A DNA stretch of 6,602 nt, taken from contig JACVJG010000175.1 in assembly GCA_015711875.1 (NCBI GenBank), forward strand, positions 1-6,602, written 5' to 3'. This stretch comes from Candidatus Solincola jinzensis. GTDB lineage: Bacteria; Actinomycetota; Geothermincolia; Geothermincolales; RBG-13-55-18. Of the stretch, positions 1 through 4,800 are shown piece after piece. Position numbers and translations under genes: made by a program. Numbering within the stretch: position 1 is the stretch's first letter; each line of letters opens with the position of its first letter. The notes below the pieces were generated by a model. It searched no databases. It was given only the letters and a program-made list of their open reading frames with translations, and was not told where the DNA came from.

Positions 1-1438
1 GGAACTCCTGTGAGCGCTCCAGGGGAGAGGGCCCCTCGAACACGAACTCCACGTCCTCCGGCAAGAGTACCGGCAGTTCATGGTCCGGCACCGGGACCAG
101 GCCGCAGTCCTTGCAATACACCACCGGTATAGGGACACCCCAGTAGCGCTGGCGGGAGATGAGCCAGTCGCGCAGGCGGTAGTTGACCGTTCTTCTGCCC
201 CAGCCACGTTCCTCTAAAAGATCGGGGACAGCACGCAGCTTCCCTTCCTCGCTGTCCATGCCGTCGAAATCGCCGGAATCCACCATTATCCCGGGGTCCA
301 CATAGGCCTCGGTCATCTCCTCGGGGCGCAGCGCCTCCCCCGGCGGCTGGATGACCACGCGTATGGGCAGGCCGAACTTGCGAGCGAACTCGAAATCCCG
401 CTGGTCGTGAGCGGGCACGGCCATCACCGCCCCCGTGCCGTATTCCATGAGCACGAAATTCGCCGTCCAGATGGGCACCTCCTCGCCGTTTACCGGGTTG
501 ACGGCATAGGCGCCCGTGAACACGCCGTCCTTTTCGGTGTCCATAGCGGTACGCTCGATGTTGGAGACCCCCCGCAACCTGTCACGGAAACGCGCTATCT
601 CTTCCGCGTGGGGAGTTCCCCGCGTCAACTCGTCCACCAGGGGGTGTTCCGGGGCCAGGAGGAAAAAGGTGACTCCCCAGAGGGTATCGGGGCGCGTGGT
701 GAAGATGGGGATCTCTATGTCCCTGCCCTTGACGCGGAAGGTCACCTCGCAGCCCTCGGAGCGGCCGATCCAGTTGCGCTGCATGGTGAGCACGCTCTCG
801 GGCCAGCCCTTGAGTTCCCCCATGTCCTCGAGGAGGCGCTCCGCGTAGGCGGTGATGCGCAGGAACCACTGGGAGAGGGCTTTCTGCTCCACCAGGGAGT
901 CGCAGCGCTCGCATCGGCCGGCGATGACCTGCTCATTTGCCAGGACGGTGCGGCAAGAGGGGCACCAGTTGGCCCACCCCTCCGCCTTGTATGCCAGGCC
1001 CTTTTCGAGAAAGCGCAGGAAAAGCCATTGCGTCCAACGGTAGTAGTCAGGGGAGCAGGTGGCAAGCTCGCGTCCCCAATCGTAGGAATACCCCAGGCGC
1101 TGCAATCCCTCCTTGAGAAGCGCGATATTGTACCACCTGTACTTGGCGGGGTGAACTCCCGAGCGTATGGCCGCGTTTTCCGCCGGCAGACCGAAGCCGT
1201 CCCATCCCATGGGGTGTAGAACGTTGAACCCTTTACGCCGCAGGTATCGCGCCAGCACATCCCCGAGGTTGTAATTAGCCACGTGCCCGATGTGGGCGGG
1301 CCCCGATGGGTAGGGGAACATGACCAGGACATATTTCTTGGGCACGCCGGGAAGCTCCCTTGAGCTGTAGAGGTCCGATTCCTCCCAGCGTCGCCTCCAT
1401 TTCTCCTCTATGGCCTTGAAGTCGTATCTCTCGTTCAT
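1..1438 (-). CDS. leuS: Leucyl-tRNA synthetase, N-terminal 479 residues (cut by window edge)
   Basis: Cytoplasmic class I aminoacyl-tRNA synthetase that activates leucine with ATP, charges tRNA-Leu and hydrolyses mischarged products. Seen in the translation: the HIGH motif at residues 49-52 within [20 protein letters not shown] after it; a zinc module with C159, C162, C176 and C179; the WIGRSEG entry to the CP1 editing domain at 223-229; the editing threonine-rich motif TTRPDTLWG at 247-255; [15 protein letters not shown] at 334-348, with the conserved editing aspartate at 345; [12 protein letters not shown] at 423-434; and a second CxxC at 442-445. The ATG at 1436-1438 is chosen because GGAG lies 7 nt upstream and the protein begins like other bacterial LeuRS ([14 protein letters not shown]). 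About half of a usual 800-870-residue protein is visible; KMSKS and the anticodon-binding domain lie beyond position 1. The canonical 'LHMGHVRNY' reads 'AHIGHVANY'. Identification is very secure. Confidence 0.97.
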   Translation of the reverse strand, partial: MNERYDFKAIEEKWRRRWEESDLYSSRELPGVPKKYVLVMFPYPSGPAHIGHVANYNLGDVLARYLRRKGFNVLHPMGWDGFGLPAENAAIRSGVHPAKYRWYNIALLKEGLQRLGYSYDWGRELATCSPDYYRWTQWLFLRFLEKGLAYKAEGWANWCPSCRTVLANEQVIAGRCERCDSLVEQKALSQWFLRITAYAERLLEDMGELKGWPESVLTMQRNWIGRSEGCEVTFRVKGRDIEIPIFTTRPDTLWGVTFFLLAPEHPLVDELTRGTPHAEEIARFRDRLRGVSNIERTAMDTEKDGVFTGAYAVNPVNGEEVPIWTANFVLMEYGTGAVMAVPAHDQRDFEFARKFGLPIRVVIQPPGEALRPEEMTEAYVDPGIMVDSGDFDGMDSEEGKLRAVPDLLEERGWGRRTVNYRLRDWLISRQRYWGVPIPVVYCKDCGLVPVPDHELPVLLPEDVEFVFEGPSPLERSQEF

Positions 1439-1822
1439 GTATCAGCTCCGGTCCCTTCGCCGTGTACCGCCCCGTACCGGCCTGCGCGGTTTTCCGCGTC
1501 GACGCCAGGCGGCCACGGGCCTGGCGGGCAAACCCCGCCTCGCCTGACCCGCGTCTTTTGCGGCCGCATCTCTCCCTTCGCGTCTGCGCCGGCACTCTGA
1601 CCGGTGAGGCCTTCCAGGTAAACTTAATTTATGCGCCTGCTTTACGCAAGGCTGGGCGACCCCTCAGCCATACTCGCGCCCCTTCCCTGATGCGAGACAT
1701 CCCTGCCTCCGGGGTTTCCAATGGCAAGGCGTCGAGTCAGCTCGCGGCTTTTCCGTGGGAAAGTTTCCAGGAATACGTATGCGCTTCTCCCCACGCTTCC
1801 TCGCCGGCATATTCGTGTGCCT
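1439..1822 (-). promoter_or_regulatory. Long structured 5' leader of leuS
   Basis: This is the roughly 380 nt between the predicted start site and the leuS ATG. I find no convincing gene on either strand. The transcript can form several hairpins: CGCGG-aaaa-CCGCG (1485-1498), a 7-bp GCCAGGC/GCCTGGC stem with an 8-nt loop (1504-1525), a 6-bp GGCGGG/CCCGCC stem with a 5-nt loop (1523-1539), a GGCT/AGCC hairpin with an inner GGG/CCC stem (1650-1669), CTCGC/GCGAG (1673-1696) and CGAG-ctga-CTCG (1733-1744). The second and third share 1523-1525 and so exclude each other. None is followed by a U tract, so they are not ordinary intrinsic terminators. I could not match the leader to a T-box or another riboswitch class. 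A regulatory role is inferred from length, structure and position. Confidence 0.45.
1446..1449 (-). promoter_or_regulatory. Ribosome binding site of leuS
   Basis: GGAG on the minus strand, 7 nt before the ATG at 1438. It supports this start codon. It lies just downstream of a group of hairpins in the leader, so its accessibility could depend on folding of that leader. Confidence 0.7.
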
Positions 1823-1826
1823 TAAA

Positions 1827-1855
1827 ATAATATATCAGTTATATAATATTATCAA
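1827..1855 (-). promoter_or_regulatory. Sigma70-type promoter reading toward leuS
   Basis: On the minus strand, TTGATA (1850-1855) and TATTAT (1827-1832) are separated by exactly 17 nt. Each differs from the bacterial consensus (TTGACA, TATAAT) at one position. They sit in a conspicuously AT-rich island (about 1821-1866) in otherwise GC-rich DNA. Transcription would start near 1820. The plus strand of the same island also contains TATAAT, but no good -35 box at the right distance and no gene downstream, so the minus direction is preferred. Confidence 0.65.
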
Positions 1856-1955
1856 GTTATACCAACATTGTGCTCGGGGTTCAGGATGCATCCCGTCATG
1901 TGGTCGCCAACCTCAGTGCAGCCTGAGCATTGGGCATCGTGAGGACCTCAACATC

Positions 1956-2939
1956 TCACTTCCCGTCCTTCTCCCTCCCTCCCCTCGGCACCTCCACCAG
2001 GTCGCTCTCCTTAAGGGGCCTCTTTTTCTTGCCATAAATTCCCAATAAACGCGCGGCTTCCCCCAGCTCCCTGCGGTTCGGCGAGGCGCCGCGCGGGTAT
2101 GCGCGCAGAAGGGCGGTGGGGCCGGGTACATCCCTCTCCTTGAGCAGCACGTCCTCGGGAAGAGCCAGTTCCACCAGGCGCAGATTCTCCTCGTGGCGGC
2201 GCCCCAGCACGATGAGGGTTCTGCCCGCCCAGCGGTGCCTTCCCACCTTGAGCAGCTCCGCGTCCGCCTCGTCGAAACCTGGAACCCGCGCCATCAGTTC
2301 CCTCAAGCGCGCGCTGAAACCGGCGTCGGTGAGCAGGCAGCCTCCCGCCGGGCTCTCGTACTCCCCTATGCCCCATTCCTCCGCCAGCTCCATCTGCCTG
2401 CGCCGCGAGCGTCCCGAGAGGTCGAGCAGGCACTCCCTGTTCACCCACCCCTCCCGCTCCGGCCTGGTCTCGGGCAGCAAGCGCGCGGACAGCGGTCTCA
2501 ACAGCAGATCGCCCGCTCCGGAATGACGCGCTACCAAATCCAGGGCCTGGCGGTTTTGGCTCTTGGGCCTCTCGCCCAGCACCTCGCCCGTGGCGAGGAA
2601 ATCCGCTCCGAGTTCCTCCAGGCGTTCCAGGGCCACCCGCACCATGAGGGCATGGCAATCTATGCAGGGGTTCATGTTCTTGCCGTAGCCGTAACGTGGG
2701 TGCTTGAGGATCTCGAGATGCCGCGTGGTGATATCCACCACCTCGAGTTCCAGGTCCATCGCGGCTGCGGCGCGCTCCGCCGCCAGGCTGCCGAAAAAGG
2801 GGGTGACGAAGGTGATCCCCTTCACCTCTACCCCGCACCGCCTCAGCAGCTCCACAGCAAGCATGGAATCGAGACCCCCGGAGAAGAGCGCAAGGGCCCG
2901 CCAGCCCCTCACGCCAAGCTCACCACCGCTCTCCGCCAT
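1956..2939 (-). CDS. MnmA/ThiI-like PP-loop ATPase, probable tRNA thiolation enzyme with NFACT-R-like C-terminus
   Basis: Probably a cytoplasmic enzyme that adenylates a tRNA base and inserts sulfur; the exact nucleotide is not known. Numbering from the ATG at 2939 (327 residues): the PP-loop SGGLDS is at 20-25, followed by a Rossmann-like segment (GITFVTPFFG, then VVDIT); NPCIDCHALM carries C92 and C95; TGEVLGERPKSQNRQAL and LRPLSARLLPET follow; PAGGCLLT carries C201. From about 229 on, LLKVGRH, a conserved GRRHEEN and RDVPGP (269-274) resemble the RNA-binding NFACT-R domain found in this family. No THUMP domain precedes the PP-loop, unlike classical ThiI. By analogy with archaeal ThiI and related enzymes, C92, C95 and C201 could hold a [4Fe-4S] cluster; this is inference. 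The ATG at 2939 is preferred over an in-frame GTG at 2957 because GGGAG sits 8 nt upstream of it. Such proteins are variously annotated as ThiI, MnmA-like or thiamine biosynthesis proteins. Confidence 0.85.
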   Translation of the reverse strand: MAESGGELGVRGWRALALFSGGLDSMLAVELLRRCGVEVKGITFVTPFFGSLAAERAAAAMDLELEVVDITTRHLEILKHPRYGYGKNMNPCIDCHALMVRVALERLEELGADFLATGEVLGERPKSQNRQALDLVARHSGAGDLLLRPLSARLLPETRPEREGWVNRECLLDLSGRSRRRQMELAEEWGIGEYESPAGGCLLTDAGFSARLRELMARVPGFDEADAELLKVGRHRWAGRTLIVLGRRHEENLRLVELALPEDVLLKERDVPGPTALLRAYPRGASPNRRELGEAARLLGIYGKKKRPLKESDLVEVPRGGREKDGK

Positions 2940-2947
2940 GGGGGACT

Positions 2948-2952
2948 CTCCC
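2948..2952 (-). promoter_or_regulatory. Ribosome binding site deciding the PP-loop enzyme start
   Basis: GGGAG, within AAGGGAGAG (2946-2954) on the minus strand, lies 8 nt before the ATG at 2939. The alternative GTG at 2957 has no comparable sequence upstream and overlaps this site, so the ATG is favoured. Confidence 0.6.
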
Positions 2953-2985
2953 TTCACGCCACCGTCTTACTCGATTCACCATGCC

Positions 2986-3014
2986 AGTATAACCACCATC
3001 ACAGGAAGCGGGAA
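2986..3014 (-). promoter_or_regulatory. Possible weak promoter before the PP-loop enzyme gene
   Basis: The minus strand has TATACT (2986-2991), one mismatch from the -10 consensus, with TTCCCG (3009-3014) 17 nt upstream as a poor -35 box. It lies in the 93-bp gap after the MFS gene. If used, it would give a leader of about 40 nt. Read-through from the MFS gene is equally possible, because I see no intrinsic terminator in the gap. Confidence 0.25.
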
Positions 3015-3032
3015 ACGCGCCTGGCGCCACCC

Positions 3033-4196
3033 TCACCCTTGACGCTGCAGTCCCGTCCATACCCTCCACGCAAGCAGGGCCAGGGGGATGGAGAGCAGGA
3101 TCATCGCCGTGGGCAGTCCGTGCTTCTGGGCCAGGAAACCCCCCGCCGCCGGGCCAAGCAGGTAACCTACCGCCCAGGCCACGTTGAAGAGCCCGAAGGC
3201 GGTGCCGTAGACATCGCCCTCCGCCCTGCCCGCGAGGAGGTCAGCGATCAAGGGCAGGGTGGGGGTCTCGAAAAGGGCGATGGTCACGCCGCAGACGGCG
3301 AAAAGCGCCGCCGCCACAGTTAGGCTGCCGGAGAGGGTTAGCGCCGGCGCGGCCAGCGCCGTAGCTGCCAGCCCCACGGCCATCAGCCCGCTTTTGCCCC
3401 AACGGTCGGCGAGGTTTCCCACCAACGGGCTGGCCAGGGTGTAGAAAAGGACGGTGAGGGCGAAAAGTAGGCCGATGGCGGTGGTGGAAATACCCAGGTT
3501 CTGCTGGAGATAAACCGGGAAAAGGGGCTCCAGGACCCCCAGGCTGACGGTGCCCATCATCACTACGAAAAGGATGAGGGCGATCGTGGGATAGGACAAC
3601 ACGTCGCGCATCATCCGCACATACCCGGCATCGCCGCCGCGCGGCTGCGCGCGCTTGAGCTCCCGGCTGGTCAGGGCTATAACCCCTCCCAGGGCGCATA
3701 TCCCCGCCACCACGAGGAAGGGAGCCCGGTATCCCAGCCAGTCCGCCAGCGTGCCTCCCATGGCCGGTCCCGCGATGGCCCCTGCCCCCATGGCGGCCAT
3801 GACCGTGCCCATGCCCCGGCCCCTCTCGCCCGCCGGATAGGCATCCGCGATGATGGCCAGCCCCACAGACCAGTTGGCCGCGGCGGTCACCCCGTCCAGG
3901 AAACGGGAGAGGAACAGCGCCATGTAGGTGGCGGAATACGCATACAGGACGAAGGCGCCGGCCATGGCCAGCATGCCGAAGACCAGGAAGGGCCGGCGCC
4001 CGAAGCGGTCGGAGACCAGGCCGAAGGGGACGGAGGCGATGATGTTCCCCAGCGCGTAGGAGGCGAAGAGCATTCCCAGGCCCAATTCCCCTATGCCCAG
4101 GTTCCGGGAGTAAAAGGGCATCACCGGGACAACCACTCCGTATCCAAGGCTGTCCACGAAAATCACCAGGCAGACCAGGAAAAGCAGCCTTTTCAC
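3033..4196 (-). CDS. Major facilitator superfamily transporter, DHA1 drug:H+ antiporter type
   Basis: Inner-membrane secondary transporter of about 12 helices; the substrate cannot be read from the sequence. Numbering from the GTG at 4196 (387 residues, normal for the family): helix 1 (LLFLVCLVIFVDSLGYGVVVP) has an acidic D15; MFS motif A is GLVSDRFGRR at 59-68; a motif-B-like LSRFLDG has R98; the antiporter motif C, GxxxGPxxGG, is at 139-148; a degenerate second motif A, GNLADRWGK, opens the second half. The chain is otherwise strongly hydrophobic. The start is chosen because GGGGAGGG lies 5 nt before this GTG and the protein then begins directly before helix 1. An in-frame ATG at 4256 would add 20 arginine-rich residues not expected for the family, with a poorly spaced GGAG. 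The PP-loop gene follows after 93 bp. Export of drugs or metabolites is likely from motif C but unproven. Confidence 0.9.
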   Translation of the reverse strand: MKRLLFLVCLVIFVDSLGYGVVVPVMPFYSRNLGIGELGLGMLFASYALGNIIASVPFGLVSDRFGRRPFLVFGMLAMAGAFVLYAYSATYMALFLSRFLDGVTAAANWSVGLAIIADAYPAGERGRGMGTVMAAMGAGAIAGPAMGGTLADWLGYRAPFLVVAGICALGGVIALTSRELKRAQPRGGDAGYVRMMRDVLSYPTIALILFVVMMGTVSLGVLEPLFPVYLQQNLGISTTAIGLLFALTVLFYTLASPLVGNLADRWGKSGLMAVGLAATALAAPALTLSGSLTVAAALFAVCGVTIALFETPTLPLIADLLAGRAEGDVYGTAFGLFNVAWAVGYLLGPAAGGFLAQKHGLPTAMILLSIPLALLAWRVWTGLQRQG

Positions 4197-4201
4197 CCTT
4201 T

Positions 4202-4209
4202 CCCTCCCC
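4202..4209 (-). promoter_or_regulatory. Strong ribosome binding site deciding the MFS start
   Basis: GGGGAGGG on the minus strand, 5 nt before the GTG at 4196. It is a near-ideal Shine-Dalgarno sequence and the main reason to prefer the GTG over the ATG at 4256. Confidence 0.7.
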
Positions 4210-4461
4210 TTGCGCCTGCATCTCCATCTGGAGAATACGGCCCGCGCGGCGCGCATCGAGACTCAGCTCTCCGGGCTTTTTTCGCCGGCTCATGGCGGGA
4301 CGCCGCCGCTGCCGCTATTATGCCACCTCGCGCCATGGTATGTGCGCTCAGGCCCTGTCCTCACGGCGACCCCACCCCCGGCTCAACACCAGAACGTGCC
4401 CTCCATGAAGCCCCTTGCCCCCAACCTGCAAACACCACCGGCCAAGCACATTTCGGCGCGC

Positions 4462-4495
4462 GGCGAGGCCCTGCAAGGCAACGGGGCGCCTCGCC
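4462..4495. repeat. Perfect 8-bp inverted repeat
   Basis: GGCGAGGC (4462-4469) and GCCTCGCC (4488-4495) are exact reverse complements separated by 18 nt. No T run follows on either strand, so it does not look like an intrinsic terminator. It could be a binding site or a hairpin in a leader. In GC-rich DNA, chance is also possible. Confidence 0.4.
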
Positions 4496-4674
4496 ATTTG
4501 CCCCGGGAGCAAAACGGCAGGCGAGGAAAGCGATGCTCGCGAAAACCTTTTGCCGCGCCATGCATAACGTAAACCCATGTTGCCGAAAGAACGGTGCGTC
4601 GCGTCTTGTCGTTCGCGCAAGGGCCTGTCTTCACCGAGCCGGAGCCCCTGGAGGAGCCAGGCATGAGGGTTGGA

Positions 4675-4755
4675 GCGAGCGCTTTATGGGTATAGAGGAC
4701 TTGTGCCATGAATGTAGAAAGTCTCTATGTTGGGGAAGCCGTTCCGGTCGCTCGC
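4675..4755 (+). repeat. Nested inverted repeats upstream of the propeller gene
   Basis: Outer arms GCGAGCG (4675-4681) and CGCTCGC (4749-4755) pair over 7 bp. Inside them, ATAGAG-g-ACTT (4692-4702) pairs with AAGT-CTCTAT (4719-4728) over 10 bp with one bulged G and a 16-nt loop. A further GGAAGC (4734-4739) can pair with GCTTCC (4771-4776), and this pairing would compete with the outer stem. The structure ends 45 nt before the start codon. It may be an RNA leader element or an operator pair; I recognise no known riboswitch class. Confidence 0.4.
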
Positions 4756-4787
4756 GTCCTCACCGCCGCCGCTTCCGGAGATCTTTC

Positions 4788-4795
4788 AGGGAGGT
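4788..4795 (+). promoter_or_regulatory. Ribosome binding site of the propeller gene
   Basis: AGGGAGGT, 5 nt before the ATG at 4801: a strong Shine-Dalgarno sequence that fixes this start and agrees with the signal peptide beginning there. Confidence 0.8.
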
Positions 4796-4800
4796 GCGCC

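Larger units (their letters stand above)
4197..4800. other. Divergent intergenic region without a convincing gene
   Basis: This is the stretch between the divergent MFS and propeller genes. Open frames cross it on both strands, but none resembles a known protein or has a good ribosome binding site, and they are low-complexity Arg/Pro/Ala-rich. I see no tRNA or other recognisable RNA gene. It must hold the promoters of both neighbours. A CATAAT at 4317-4322 (minus) could be a -10 box for the MFS gene, but no -35 box fits. It also holds a perfect 8-bp inverted repeat (4462-4495) and nested inverted repeats near the propeller gene (4675-4755), listed separately. Confidence 0.6.

Noticed and set aside
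407..1219. A 270-codon plus-strand open frame antisense to leuS
   Set aside because: It lies entirely opposite an unmistakable leuS and its translation resembles no known protein. Long antisense frames are expected in GC-rich coding DNA.
1455..1480. Possible T-box core before leuS (GGGGCGGTACACGG)
   Set aside because: The conserved UGGNACCGCG order is not present and I could not find stem I landmarks. The resemblance is too weak to call.
1462..1830. A 122-codon plus-strand open frame in the gap before leuS
   Set aside because: No ribosome binding site, no recognisable motif, and it runs opposite the predicted leuS leader. Treated as noncoding.
1861..1955. Terminator after the PP-loop gene
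   Set aside because: Short inverted repeats exist (for example CTCAG/CTGAG at 1912-1926), but stems are about 5 bp and no T run follows on the minus strand.
2193..3323. A 376-codon plus-strand open frame opposite the PP-loop and MFS genes
   Set aside because: It spans two recognisable genes and the gap between them, and its product is low-complexity His/Arg/Gln-rich without domain signatures. It is a shadow frame.
4240..4282. GCCCG/CGGGC followed by six T on the plus strand, terminator-like
   Set aside because: The stem has only 5 bp with a 27-nt loop, and no plus-strand gene lies upstream to terminate.
4701..4729. TTGTGC-17-TCTATG as a promoter for the propeller gene
   Set aside because: Both hexamers match the consensus at only about three positions, and the -10 falls inside a hairpin arm.
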